64,000 nt of DNA from Rhodococcus_F sp040656415 (GTDB taxonomy: Bacteria; Actinomycetota; Actinomycetes; Mycobacteriales; Mycobacteriaceae). Positions 16,511 through 26,261 of this stretch are shown piece by piece; within the stretch, counting starts at the first letter, position 1, and each line of letters begins with the position of its first letter. The notes beneath the pieces are model-generated. The model ran no database searches and was not told the DNA's origin. It saw only the letters and a list, made by a program, of their open reading frames with translations. The translations under genes and the position numbers were made by a program. The DNA lies in the NCBI RefSeq assembly GCF_040656415.1, contig NZ_JBFAMC010000001.1, positions 1,612,001-1,676,000 of the forward strand. The letters run 5' to 3'.

Positions 16511-17109
16511 TCGCGTCCGTCCGTGGTGAGGTGCTCGAGATCGCCCTCGACCATGTGGTGATCGAATCCGGGGGAGTCGGGTACCGCGTCAATGCGACGC
16601 CGGCGACCCTCGGCGGTCTACATCGCGGAACAGAGGCTCGGCTGGTCACAGCGATGATCGTGCGCGAGGACTCGATGACGCTGTACGGGTTCCCCGATTC
16701 CGAGTCCAAGGATTTGTTCGGGCTCCTGCAGACCGTATCGGGAGTGGGTCCTCGACTGGCCATGGCGACCCTCGCTGTACTCGAGCCCGAAGCCTTGCGC
16801 GCGGCGCTCGCCGACGGCAATGTCGGGGCGCTTACGCGGGTACCGGGTATCGGCAAACGAGGCGCCGAGCGGATGGTTGTCGAACTGCGTGACAAGGTCG
16901 ACTCGGTGTCGTCGAGTGCCGGGGCGGTAGTTTCAGGGGGGAATGGCAGAAGTTCGATTCGCGACCAAATCGTCGAGGCGCTGATCGGACTAGGCTTCCC
17001 GGCCAAACAATCCGAGCAGGCAACGGATTCAGTTCTTGCAGACACACCGGGGGCGACCACTTCGTCAGCGCTGCGGTCAGCACTCTCACTCCTCGGGAAG
17101 ACACGATGA
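16507..17109 (+). CDS. ruvA: Holliday junction DNA helicase subunit RuvA
   Basis: 200 residues with the OB-fold N-terminus ('MIASVRGEVLEIALDHVVIESGGVGYRV'), paired helix-hairpin-helix motifs ('LLQTVSGVGPRLAMATLAV' and 'LTRVPGIGKRGAERMVVEL') and the small C-terminal RuvB-binding domain. It forms the tetramer that clamps the junction. ATGA overlaps join it to ruvC and ruvB. Confidence 0.96.
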   Translation: MIASVRGEVLEIALDHVVIESGGVGYRVNATPATLGGLHRGTEARLVTAMIVREDSMTLYGFPDSESKDLFGLLQTVSGVGPRLAMATLAVLEPEALRAALADGNVGALTRVPGIGKRGAERMVVELRDKVDSVSSSAGAVVSGGNGRSSIRDQIVEALIGLGFPAKQSEQATDSVLADTPGATTSSALRSALSLLGKTR

Positions 17110-18212
17110 ATCTCGAACCGAGGGAAGGCGCGGAAGACTACGACGCAGGATCACCGGTCTCTGCTGAACTCGTCACCGGCGACGGCGACATCGAGGCAAG
17201 TCTTCGGCCGAAGAATCTTCGGGACTTCATCGGGCAGGCGCGCGTGCGGGAGCAGCTGCAACTGGTACTCACCGGCGCGAAGAACCGTGGTGGCACACCC
17301 GATCACATCCTGCTGTCCGGGCCGCCGGGACTGGGCAAGACCAGCATGGCGATGATCATCGCCGCCGAGTTGGACTCCTCGCTCCGGCTCACGTCCGGGC
17401 CTGCGCTCGAGCGAGCAGGCGACCTGGCTGCGATGCTCAGTAACCTCGTCGAGGGTGACGTACTGTTCATCGACGAGATCCATCGGATCGCCCGTCCCGC
17501 CGAGGAGATGCTGTACCTCGCGATGGAGGACTTCCGTGTCGACGTCGTGGTCGGCAAGGGTCCCGGTGCCACCTCGATCCCGCTGGAAGTCGCGCCGTTC
17601 ACGCTGGTCGGTGCGACCACCCGATCAGGCGCGCTGACCGGGCCGCTTCGCGATCGATTCGGCTTCACCGGACACATGGACTTCTACGAACCCGCAGAGC
17701 TTCAGCGGATCCTCATGCGCTCGGCGGGCATTCTCGGAGTTCGGTTGGGGGAAGAAGCGAGTGCCGAGATCGCCGGCCGGTCCCGGGGCACGCCCCGAAT
17801 CGCGAATCGCCTGCTCCGTCGGGTCAGGGACTACGCGGAGGTCAGGGCGGACGGCGTCGTCACCCGTGAGATCGCTCGTTCGGCACTTGCGGTGTACGAT
17901 GTCGACCAGCTGGGACTGGACCGGCTCGATCGGTCTGTTCTCAGTGCTTTGGTGCGAAGTTTCGGTGGTGGACCAGTTGGTGTGTCCACTCTCGCCGTAG
18001 CAGTCGGTGAAGAGCCGTCCACTGTCGAAGAGGTCTGCGAGCCCTTCCTGGTGAGAGCCGGGATGATCGCTCGAACGCCGCGCGGACGTGTCGCCACCGC
18101 GGCGGCATGGATCCAGTTGGGGCTAACGCCTCCGCCGGATGCGGTAGCGGGGGGAATCGACGTCCGGGTCAACGAACCCCAGTCCTCGTTGTTCGATCAG
18201 GAGGGCGCTTGA
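17106..18212 (+). CDS. ruvB: Holliday junction branch migration ATPase RuvB
   Basis: 368-residue AAA+ motor. Walker A 'GPPGLGKTS', Walker B 'LFIDEIHR', sensor 1 'LVGATTRSG', then the arginine finger region 'GPLRDRFG' and the winged helix at the C-terminus ('EPFLVRAGMIARTPRGRVAT'). Together with RuvA it drives branch migration. The start overlaps the ruvA stop. Confidence 0.97.
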   Translation: MNLEPREGAEDYDAGSPVSAELVTGDGDIEASLRPKNLRDFIGQARVREQLQLVLTGAKNRGGTPDHILLSGPPGLGKTSMAMIIAAELDSSLRLTSGPALERAGDLAAMLSNLVEGDVLFIDEIHRIARPAEEMLYLAMEDFRVDVVVGKGPGATSIPLEVAPFTLVGATTRSGALTGPLRDRFGFTGHMDFYEPAELQRILMRSAGILGVRLGEEASAEIAGRSRGTPRIANRLLRRVRDYAEVRADGVVTREIARSALAVYDVDQLGLDRLDRSVLSALVRSFGGGPVGVSTLAVAVGEEPSTVEEVCEPFLVRAGMIARTPRGRVATAAAWIQLGLTPPPDAVAGGIDVRVNEPQSSLFDQEGA

Positions 18213-18346
18213 TCGGGTGGGCGAAATGCCCGCATCAGCCGGCTCGAACCGATGGTTGGGCCGGTAATGGCACACTGGTGTCCTGCATCGGCCCACCCGG
18301 GGTCGATGCTAACGACCATTCGACATACCTCGAGGTTGACTGACTG

Positions 18347-18700
18347 ATGGATTTTCTCTTCCCGCTCCTGATCCTGGCGCTGCTCGTCCCGATGTTCCTG
18401 GGGATCCGCCGTCAGAAGAAGGAGGCGGCAAAGACGGCCGCTCTCCAGGATTCACTCTCTGTGGGCGATCGCGTCTTCACCACAGCAGGCCTGCACGCAA
18501 CTGTCGTCGGCCTGAACGACGAATCGATCGAACTCGAGATCGCTCCCGGTGTGGTTACCACCTGGTCGAGGCTGGTCGTCCGCGAGCGGATCGAGGACAC
18601 TCCGATGCCGGATGCCGGACCCATCGAGCACGAGTCGATCGAGGCCGATACCAGCGGTGAGGACCGTGGGAACGGCGAGGGCAAAACGCCGCGTTTGTGA
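18347..18700 (+). CDS. yajC: Preprotein translocase accessory subunit YajC
   Basis: 117 residues: one N-terminal helix ('FLFPLLILALLVPMFLGI') and the YajC core 'RRQKKEAAKTAALQDSLSVGDRVFTTAGLHATVVGLND'. It associates with SecDF. It lies just upstream of secD and secF, consistent with one unit. Confidence 0.93.
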   Translation: MDFLFPLLILALLVPMFLGIRRQKKEAAKTAALQDSLSVGDRVFTTAGLHATVVGLNDESIELEIAPGVVTTWSRLVVRERIEDTPMPDAGPIEHESIEADTSGEDRGNGEGKTPRL

Positions 18701-18835
18701 ACCGACCAACCGACGCCTGTTGCATCGCGTCGAGGGCGTACCGGGCCGGCAGCCGGGGTTCGGGCCCGAGTTCGCCGACTTGGCGTACCTGAACGTTCCC
18801 ACTCGAACTGTACGTACTGAGGAGACATAGAGATC

Positions 18836-20530
18836 GTGGCACCTTCCACAGGATCGGTGCATCCCGTCCGCTCCCTCACCGTTTTCGCGGTGCTCGTGGC
18901 GGTTCTGTATGCCCTGGTGTTCTTCACCGGTGACAAATCCACTACACCCAAGCTGGGCATCGACCTGCAAGGTGGGACCCGAGTCACCCTCACCGCGCGC
19001 ACTCCGGACGGCAGTAGCCCGACACCGGAGAGCCTGCGGCAAGCACAAGAGATCATCGAGAGCCGTGTAAACGGTCTCGGAGTCTCCGGCTCGGAGGTGG
19101 TGATCGACGGCGACAATCTCGTCATCACCGTCCCCGGCGACGATGGCGCCCAGGCTCGCTCATTGGGCCAGACTGCGCGGCTTTACGTCCGCCCGGTCCA
19201 GACGTCCCAGCTGGCGGCCGCCCCTGGAACGGCGGCACCGGCCGGGGAGACGCCGGCTGGAACAGAGACGCCGGCGGGCGACGGAGCCCCGCCGGGAACC
19301 GAGGCACCGGCACCACAGAACCGGCCGTTCCCGGCGCAGGAGCCGTCGCCAACGCCGGCACCGGCCCCGACGGAGGAACAGACGCCTACCGGGACCGACG
19401 GAGCCACCACCGCTGAAGCTGCGGCCGAGATCGCTGCTGCCCGGGCCACGCGCCAGAGCACCGACCCGGCCGTCCAGCAGCAGGCGATGGCCACGCTCGA
19501 CTGCTCGGTGCCAGATCCGCTCCGCGGCAACGACGACCCGACACTGCCGCTGGTCGCGTGTTCCACCGATGGTCAGGTGGTGTATCTGCTCGACCCGGCG
19601 ATCATCGACGGTCAGGAGATCGACGACGCCACGGCCGGGTACAACCCCCAGCAGTCGCGCTACGAGGTGAGCCTGACGTTCAAGTCCGGGGCCAGCAATA
19701 CCTGGGCTTCGTTCACAGCACAGAACATCGGGAGGCAGGCAGCCTTCACGCTCGACTCGAAGGTGGTCAGCGCACCTGTCATCCAGGGCGCCACCCCGGC
19801 AGGCAGTGCGACGTCGATCACCGGTCAGTTCACCCCCGACGAGGCGAACGAACTCGCGAACACACTCAAGTACGGTTCGCTGCCGCTGTCGTTCGCGTCC
19901 TCGGAGGCCGAGACCGTGTCGGCGACGTTGGGTCTCGCTTCGCTGGAGGCCGGTCTCGTCGCGGGCATCGTCGGCCTGGTCCTCGTCCTCCTCTACTGCT
20001 TGCTCTACTACCGGATGCTCGGCATACTCACCGCGCTCTCCCTGGTGCTCTCGGGTGTCATGGTGTACGCGATCCTGGTGCTGCTCGGGCGGTACATCAA
20101 CTTCACCCTCGACCTCGCGGGCATCGCCGGTCTCATCATCGGTATCGGTATGACGGCCGACTCGTTCGTGGTGTTCTTCGAGAGAATCAAGGACGAGATG
20201 CGGGAGGGGCGCAGTTTCCGGTCCGCGGTTCCTCGGGGCTGGGCACGGGCACGTCGTACCATCCTCTCGGGTAACGCGGTCAGCTTCATCGCCGCCGCGG
20301 TGTTGTACACCCTCGCGATCGGCCAGGTGCGCGGCTTCGCGTTCACTCTCGGCCTGACCACCATCCTCGACGTCGTCGTCGTCTTCCTGGTGACATCCCC
20401 GCTGGTCTACCTCGCCTCCAAGTCGCCGTTCTGGTCCAAGCCGGCGGTCAACGGGTTGGGTGCGGTCCAGCAGATCGCCAAGGAACGTAAGGCTGCCGCA
20501 TTGGCGGCGGCGAAGGAGTCACGAGTATGA
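18836..20530 (+). CDS. secD: Protein translocase subunit SecD
   Basis: 564 residues of the RND-like SecD family, using proton motive force to help export. One helix near the N-terminus, 'LGIDLQGGTRVTLTAR' (the D1 signature), a large extracytoplasmic domain, and a C-terminal bundle of five helices. Residues ~125-185 form a Pro/Ala/Thr/Glu-rich low-complexity insertion typical of actinobacterial SecD. The GTG start follows GAGGAGAC at a workable distance. secF overlaps by four bases. Confidence 0.96.
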   Translation: MAPSTGSVHPVRSLTVFAVLVAVLYALVFFTGDKSTTPKLGIDLQGGTRVTLTARTPDGSSPTPESLRQAQEIIESRVNGLGVSGSEVVIDGDNLVITVPGDDGAQARSLGQTARLYVRPVQTSQLAAAPGTAAPAGETPAGTETPAGDGAPPGTEAPAPQNRPFPAQEPSPTPAPAPTEEQTPTGTDGATTAEAAAEIAAARATRQSTDPAVQQQAMATLDCSVPDPLRGNDDPTLPLVACSTDGQVVYLLDPAIIDGQEIDDATAGYNPQQSRYEVSLTFKSGASNTWASFTAQNIGRQAAFTLDSKVVSAPVIQGATPAGSATSITGQFTPDEANELANTLKYGSLPLSFASSEAETVSATLGLASLEAGLVAGIVGLVLVLLYCLLYYRMLGILTALSLVLSGVMVYAILVLLGRYINFTLDLAGIAGLIIGIGMTADSFVVFFERIKDEMREGRSFRSAVPRGWARARRTILSGNAVSFIAAAVLYTLAIGQVRGFAFTLGLTTILDVVVVFLVTSPLVYLASKSPFWSKPAVNGLGAVQQIAKERKAAALAAAKESRV

Positions 20531-21765
20531 GCGAATCGACCACGTCGTCCCCGTCTGCGGACCAGACGGTCCCCGACCCTTTGCTGTCCGATTCGGGTGT
20601 CGACCAGAGATCGATGCCACATCACAGTCTGCTGTCGCGGCTCTACACCGGAACAGGCGGATTCGAAGTTGTGGGTCGTCGCCGCTTCTTCTACATCCTG
20701 ACCGGCTCGATCGTGCTGATCTCGCTCCTGAGCATCCTCATCCGGGGGTTCACCCTCGGAATCGACTTCGAGGGAGGGTCGCGAATCCAGTTCCCCGTCG
20801 GGGACGCAGGCGTGAATACCTCGCAAGTCGAGAGGGTGTATTCCGACGCGCTGGGGATGGAACCGGTATCGGTACAGACGGTGGGCTCGGGTTCGGGCGA
20901 AACCGTGCTGATCCGTTCCGAGTCGCTCGACATGTCTCAGGTCGCGACGCTGCAGGACGCGTTGTTCAATCAGTTCCAGCCCACGACCAGTGACGGCACG
21001 GTCAGCAGGAACGCGATCAGCGTCGCGGAGGTCAGCGAGACGTGGGGCGGCCAGATCACCGAGAAGGCGTTGATCGCGCTGGTTGTGTTCCTCCTGATCG
21101 TCAGCGTGTACATCGCCGTGAGATTCGAACGGGATATGGCGATCGCCGCGATCGCTGCGCTGTTCTTCGACATCACTGTCACCGCCGGCGTGTATTCGCT
21201 GGTCGGCTTCGAGGTGACACCGGCAACCGTCATCGGTCTGCTCACAATTCTCGGATTCTCGTTGTACGACTCCGTGGTGGTGTTCGACAAGGTGGAAGAG
21301 AACACGCGGGGAGTCCTGCACCTGCACCGACGCACCTACGCTGAGCAGGCGAACCTGGGTGTCAACCAGACTCTGATGCGGTCGATCAACACGACCGTGA
21401 TCGGCGTGCTCCCAGTGATCTCGCTGATGGTGGTCGCGGTCTGGATGCTCGGAGTCGGAACTCTCAAGGACCTTGCGTTGGTGCAGCTCGTCGGGATCAT
21501 GGTCGGCTCGTACTCGTCGATCTTCTTTGCGACGCCGCTGCTCGTGACCCTCAAGGAGCGGTGGGGACCTGTGGCCGCCCACACGCGCAAAGTGCTCGCC
21601 AAACGCGCGGCGCAAGCGGAGGAGGGACTAGTGCGAGCTGAGGCCACGGCGGCCGCGGGCGTGTCGTCCTCTCCGAACGGGGGTGTTCCGCGTCGGCGGA
21701 CTGCGGCAACCGCGCCCTCACCGGGGTCACGTCCCACCGGAAAGCAAAACAAGAAGAGGCGCTGA
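20527..21765 (+). CDS. secF: Protein translocase subunit SecF
   Basis: 412 residues. 'GIDFEGGSRIQF' is the SecF signature and six helices follow, with 'LGFSLYDSVVVFDKVEEN' in the conserved fourth-helix region. The basic C-terminal tail ends in 'KQNKKRR'. Works with SecD in late export. ATGA overlap with secD. Confidence 0.96.
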   Translation: MSESTTSSPSADQTVPDPLLSDSGVDQRSMPHHSLLSRLYTGTGGFEVVGRRRFFYILTGSIVLISLLSILIRGFTLGIDFEGGSRIQFPVGDAGVNTSQVERVYSDALGMEPVSVQTVGSGSGETVLIRSESLDMSQVATLQDALFNQFQPTTSDGTVSRNAISVAEVSETWGGQITEKALIALVVFLLIVSVYIAVRFERDMAIAAIAALFFDITVTAGVYSLVGFEVTPATVIGLLTILGFSLYDSVVVFDKVEENTRGVLHLHRRTYAEQANLGVNQTLMRSINTTVIGVLPVISLMVVAVWMLGVGTLKDLALVQLVGIMVGSYSSIFFATPLLVTLKERWGPVAAHTRKVLAKRAAQAEEGLVRAEATAAAGVSSSPNGGVPRRRTAATAPSPGSRPTGKQNKKRR

Positions 21766-21767
21766 CA

Positions 21768-23510
21768 TTGCCCGTATCGCACAGCACCCGGCACGGTGTG
21801 TCCGCACGATTCGGCAAGACTGGCGTCGTTGTTGTTGCGACGGCGCTCTTTGCCGGGGCGGTAGCTGGGTGTTCGGAGGAGGGTGAGCAGATTCCGACGA
21901 TCGGGTACGCGATCGACAACACCGTCACCACGTACAACGCCAACAGCGTCGCCGGTTCCGTCTCGGGTGCACGCCAGGCATTTGCGAGGGTGCTGCCGGG
22001 CTTCACCTACACGGGACCGGAGGGTGGGCCTGTCGCCGATACCGACATCGGAACTGCCCACCTGACGCCCGGTGAGTCCCTGACGGTTCGGTACGAGCTG
22101 AACCCGAATTCCGTTTACTCCGACGGCGTCCCGATGTCGTGCGACGATCTCGTGCTCGCGTGGGCGGCGAACAGCGGCAACTTCACGCGGACGAACGACG
22201 AGGGCGCAACCGTCCCGATGTTCGATGCGGCGAGTACAGCCGGCTACTCCGACATCGATCGGATCGACTGCCGGACCGGGGCGAAGGACGCGATCGTCAC
22301 CTTCAAACCTGATCGGAACGTCACCGATTGGAAGTCACTGTTCGGCGCGACGGAGATGATGCCTGCTCACGTAGCCGGCGATGCCGCCGGCGTACCCGAT
22401 ATCGTTGCTGCAGTGCAGAATGCGGACAACGAGGCCATGAGCCGCGTCGCAGACTTCTGGAACTCTGCATGGACGATGTCACCTGGGGACCTCGACCTCG
22501 CCCTGTTCCCGGCATCCGGGCCCTACAAGATCGAATCCTTCTCCGAAGCCGGCGGTCTCGTGCTCGTTGCCAACGATCGATGGTGGGGGAACCGCCCTGC
22601 TACGTCCCGGATAGTCGTGTGGCCCAAGTCTTCCGATGTGAGCTCGAAGGTCGCAAACGGCTCGGTCGAGGTCGTCGACATCGCAACGGGATCGGTGCCG
22701 GACGTCAACCTCGACGGCTTCGACGTGGCGGAGGTGCCTTCCTTCAGCGTCGAGCAGTTCATCCTGTCAACTTCCGGTGTGTTCGAGAATCCAGCCGCGC
22801 GACGGGCGTTCGCATTGTGTCTGCCGCGTGAGGAGATGGCGTTGAAGTTCGGCGTTTCCCCCGGCAGGGGAGGAACCGGCGGAGTGGCTGAGACACGCTT
22901 CATTCCTCCGGACAGTCTTGTCTACCAGTCGGCGGCGGGCACAGTGGGCGACCGGTACAAGGCGCCGGATGCGCAGGCATCGACGGCCGCGTTGGCCGAG
23001 ATCGACAACCCGTCGGTGACAGTGCGTATCGGATATCTGGGGCCCGATGAGCGGCGTGCCGAGATCGTGGCGGCCACGGCAGAAGCTTGCGCCCCGGCGG
23101 GGATCACCGTCGAGGACGTCGGATCCCCCGAGTTCACACCGACCATGCTGCGTGACGGGCAGGCGGACGCGGTGCTCGCGGGTACCGCCTCCGCGTCCGG
23201 TGCGGCGGGTACCGCGGCAGTCACCACGGCGATGTACGCACTGCGCAGTGGTATCGGATCGAATTTCGGTGACTACACCAACGGCCGGATCGACGAGATC
23301 GTCGACCGACTTGCTGTCGACAGTTCGATCGCCGACCAGCTTGCTCTGTCGACTGAGGCAGAGAACATCCTGTGGTCCGAGATGCCCACGGTGCCGTTGT
23401 TTCACCAGCCGCGGACCATCGCCTTCGAAGCAGGCCTGCAATCGGGGTCGCCCAATCCGACACGCTCTGGCGCCGGCTGGAACATGGACAGGTGGATTTT
23501 TGTCAAGTGA
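21768..23510 (+). CDS. Lipoprotein substrate-binding protein, SBP_bac_5 (oligopeptide) family
   Basis: 580 residues. A signal peptide ends in a lipobox 'AGAVAGC' with the lipidated C35. The mature part is a family 5 solute-binding protein (as for DppA/OppA). The TTG start lies a few bases after GAGG near the end of secF. M. tuberculosis has an equivalent lipoprotein (Rv2585c) after secF. No permease or ATPase gene is adjacent, so its partner transporter, if any, is elsewhere. Confidence 0.9.
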   Translation: MPVSHSTRHGVSARFGKTGVVVVATALFAGAVAGCSEEGEQIPTIGYAIDNTVTTYNANSVAGSVSGARQAFARVLPGFTYTGPEGGPVADTDIGTAHLTPGESLTVRYELNPNSVYSDGVPMSCDDLVLAWAANSGNFTRTNDEGATVPMFDAASTAGYSDIDRIDCRTGAKDAIVTFKPDRNVTDWKSLFGATEMMPAHVAGDAAGVPDIVAAVQNADNEAMSRVADFWNSAWTMSPGDLDLALFPASGPYKIESFSEAGGLVLVANDRWWGNRPATSRIVVWPKSSDVSSKVANGSVEVVDIATGSVPDVNLDGFDVAEVPSFSVEQFILSTSGVFENPAARRAFALCLPREEMALKFGVSPGRGGTGGVAETRFIPPDSLVYQSAAGTVGDRYKAPDAQASTAALAEIDNPSVTVRIGYLGPDERRAEIVAATAEACAPAGITVEDVGSPEFTPTMLRDGQADAVLAGTASASGAAGTAAVTTAMYALRSGIGSNFGDYTNGRIDEIVDRLAVDSSIADQLALSTEAENILWSEMPTVPLFHQPRTIAFEAGLQSGSPNPTRSGAGWNMDRWIFVK

Positions 23511-23677
23511 TCGATCAATTGACACGGAATTGACGCCGCTGCCCGACCCAACCAGTAGGCCGGGAAACTTCTGAGTACTAATGTTGTTGCTGGTGGCGTC
23601 TTGCGGTCGCCGGGCCGCTTGTCCGAGACGAACCAAGCCGGCGAGGCCTGAGTTGTTCACTGGTAGGAGGTGACGGC

Positions 23678-26053
23678 ATGACTTCCAATGTTGATCGGTC
23701 GCGGAACTCGGAATCAACATCGTCCAAGCAGTCCGATGCCGAGTCACCTGTCGTAAGTCCGGCTCCCGGAGACAATCGCGGAGCACAAGGAGCCGCCGTT
23801 CCGGCTTCCGCTTCGCGACGGGTACGGGCGCGCCTGGCCAGGCGGATCACGGGGCAGCGGAACACGGCCATCCGTCCGGTTCTCGAACCTCTAGTCAGTC
23901 TGCACAAGGAGCTTTACCCCAAGGCCGACCTCGCGGTTCTGCAGCGCGCCTACGACGTAGCCGAGGAAAGGCACGCCGACCAGCGCCGCAAGTCGGGCGA
24001 TCCGTACATTACGCACCCACTCGCGGTGGCCAGCATCCTCGCCGAACTCGGGATGGACACGACCACACTGGTCGCGGCTCTTCTGCACGACACCATCGAA
24101 GACACCGGGTACTCCCTCGAACAACTGACCGCCGAGTTCGGTGAGGAGGTGGCCCACCTCGTCGACGGGGTCACCAAGTTGGACAAGGTGGTACTCGGCA
24201 ACGCCGCCGAGGGCGAGACGATCCGCAAGATGATCATCGCGATGGCCCGTGATCCTCGCGTCCTCGTGATCAAGGTGGCCGATCGGCTTCACAACATGCG
24301 AACCATGCGGTTCCTGCCGCCTGAGAAGCAGGCGCGAAAGGCTCGCGAGACACTCGAAGTGATCGCCCCCCTTGCGCATCGGCTGGGTATGGCAACGGTG
24401 AAGTGGGAACTCGAGGACCTGTCGTTCGCGATTCTGCACCCCAAGAAGTACGAGGAGATCGTGCGACTGGTCGCAGACCGGGCACCCTCGCGGGACACCT
24501 ACCTCGCAAAGGTGCGCGCGGAAATCAATGCGACTCTGACGGCTTCGCGCATCGAAGCGGTCGTCGAGGGCAGGCCGAAGCATTACTGGTCCATCTACCA
24601 GAAGATGATTGTCAAGGGCCGTGACTTCGACGACATCCACGACCTCGTCGGCGTGCGGATCCTGTGTGACGAGGTCCGGGATTGCTACGCGGCGGTCGGC
24701 GTGGTCCATTCGCTGTGGCAGCCGATGGCGGGCAGGTTCAAGGATTACATCGCTCAGCCCCGCTACGGGGTCTACCAATCCCTGCACACCACTGTCGTCG
24801 GGCCTGAGGGCAAACCCCTCGAGGTTCAGATTCGCACCCACGACATGCACCGGACCGCGGAGTTCGGCATCGCCGCACACTGGCGATACAAGGAGACCAA
24901 GGGCAAACACTCCGGCGATGCCGCCGAAACCGACGATATGGCGTGGATGCGCCAGTTGCTGGACTGGCAGCGTGAGGCCGCCGACCCCGGGGAGTTCCTC
25001 GAATCTCTCCGCTACGATCTCGCGGTCAAGGAGATCTTCGTTTTCACACCGAAGGGCGACGTGATCACGCTGCCCACCGGGTCGACGCCCGTCGATTTCG
25101 CATATGCCGTGCACACCGAGGTGGGACACCGATGTATCGGTGCTCGGGTCAACGGCCGCCTCGTGGCGCTCGAGCGCAAGCTCGAGAACGGTGAGGTGGT
25201 CGAGGTCTTCACGTCCAAAGCGGTCAACGCGGGTCCCAGTCGTGACTGGCAGATGTTCGTCGTCTCGCCCAGAGCCAAGACGAAGATCCGGCAGTGGTTC
25301 GCCAAGGAACGACGAGAAGAAGCGCTCGAGACGGGCAAAGACGCGATCGTCAAGGAAGTGCGGCGCGTCGGTCTGCCATTGCAACGACTGATGAACGCCG
25401 AATCGATGTCGTCCATCGCGCACGAACTGCACTACGCCGATGTGTCCATGCTCTACACCGCCGTCGGCGAGAGTCACGTGTCGGCCCAGCACGTAGTACA
25501 GCGCCTGGTCGCACATCTCGGTGGTGTCGGAGACGTCGAGGAGGAACTGGCAGAGAGGTCCACCCCTTCCACCATCGCTATTCGCTCGCGGGGTACCGGT
25601 GATTCCGGTGTGCTCGTCCCCGGGGCCGAAGGCACGGTCGCGAAGTTGGCGAAGTGCTGTACGCCCGTCCCTGGCGACGAGATCATGGGCTTCGTGACCA
25701 GAGGCGGGGTAGTGAGTGTGCACCGCACGGATTGCACCAATGCCGGATCCCTGCGCGAGCAGTCCGAGCGCATCATCGACGTCGAATGGGCGCCTTCTAC
25801 CGCGTCGGTGTTCCTGGTAGCGATCCAGATCGAAGCACTCGACCGGCACCGCCTGCTCTCGGACGTGACGAAGGCGCTCGCGGACGAGAAGGTCAACATC
25901 TTGTCGGCGTCGGTGACCACATCCGGTGACCGGGTGGCAATCAGCAAGTTCACATTCGAGATGGGTGATCCGAAACATCTCGGGCATGTCCTCAACGTGG
26001 TCCGCAACGTCGAGGGCGTCTACGACGTCTATCGAGTGACCTCCGCGGGCTGA
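23678..26053 (+). CDS. relA: Bifunctional (p)ppGpp synthetase/hydrolase
   Basis: 791-residue RSH enzyme controlling the stringent response. Order: HD hydrolase domain ('HPLAVASILAELGMD', 'LLHDTIEDTGYS'), synthetase domain ('GRPKHYWSIYQKM', 'YQSLHTTVVGPEG'), TGS ('VFTPKGDVITLPTGSTPVDFAYAVH'), a zinc-finger-like 'CCTPVPGDEIMGF' block and the C-terminal ACT domain. The intact HD residues argue it both makes and degrades (p)ppGpp. In M. tuberculosis apt lies between the lipoprotein gene and rel; here only 167 bases separate them. Confidence 0.96.
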   Translation: MTSNVDRSRNSESTSSKQSDAESPVVSPAPGDNRGAQGAAVPASASRRVRARLARRITGQRNTAIRPVLEPLVSLHKELYPKADLAVLQRAYDVAEERHADQRRKSGDPYITHPLAVASILAELGMDTTTLVAALLHDTIEDTGYSLEQLTAEFGEEVAHLVDGVTKLDKVVLGNAAEGETIRKMIIAMARDPRVLVIKVADRLHNMRTMRFLPPEKQARKARETLEVIAPLAHRLGMATVKWELEDLSFAILHPKKYEEIVRLVADRAPSRDTYLAKVRAEINATLTASRIEAVVEGRPKHYWSIYQKMIVKGRDFDDIHDLVGVRILCDEVRDCYAAVGVVHSLWQPMAGRFKDYIAQPRYGVYQSLHTTVVGPEGKPLEVQIRTHDMHRTAEFGIAAHWRYKETKGKHSGDAAETDDMAWMRQLLDWQREAADPGEFLESLRYDLAVKEIFVFTPKGDVITLPTGSTPVDFAYAVHTEVGHRCIGARVNGRLVALERKLENGEVVEVFTSKAVNAGPSRDWQMFVVSPRAKTKIRQWFAKERREEALETGKDAIVKEVRRVGLPLQRLMNAESMSSIAHELHYADVSMLYTAVGESHVSAQHVVQRLVAHLGGVGDVEEELAERSTPSTIAIRSRGTGDSGVLVPGAEGTVAKLAKCCTPVPGDEIMGFVTRGGVVSVHRTDCTNAGSLREQSERIIDVEWAPSTASVFLVAIQIEALDRHRLLSDVTKALADEKVNILSASVTTSGDRVAISKFTFEMGDPKHLGHVLNVVRNVEGVYDVYRVTSAG

Positions 26054-26079
26054 CGGCTAGAGGTCGTCGGCTTCGACGG

Positions 26080-26238
26080 TGCCTACATCGATCGAATGTG
26101 CTGCAGCGGTAGGGGTAGTACTCATGACCGCTCGTGGCCCCCGTCGTGGAAGAAGTCATGGTCGACTCCGGTGCTATCGTGGCACCAGTGTTCGGTGACC
26201 TGGCCGTGGGAGTGATCCGCCCTTCGAACATCTGCTGG
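26080..26238 (+). pseudogene. Decayed 3' end of a groEL gene
   Basis: Bases 26140-26238 translate to 'PLVAPVVEEVMVDSGAIVAPVFGDLAVGVIRPSNIC', which lines up with the last residues of the intact chaperonin gene at 39904-41553 ('TAIVEEIMGNPGAIVAPGFGDLAEGMIRPSNIY'). One frame over, 26092-26133 gives 'CAAAVGVVLMTARG', matching 'SAASIAALLITTETA' just upstream in that protein, so a frameshift lies near 26140. No start or earlier groEL sequence is present. It begins within about 30 bases of the relA stop. Confidence 0.78.
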
Positions 26239-26261
26239 CGGCCGACGAATCGAGGTTCGCG

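Noticed and set aside
23891..25987. A 698-codon minus-strand frame antisense to relA
   Set aside because: Third-position GC bias keeps the antisense frame open; its product is Asp/Arg/His-rich with no domain.
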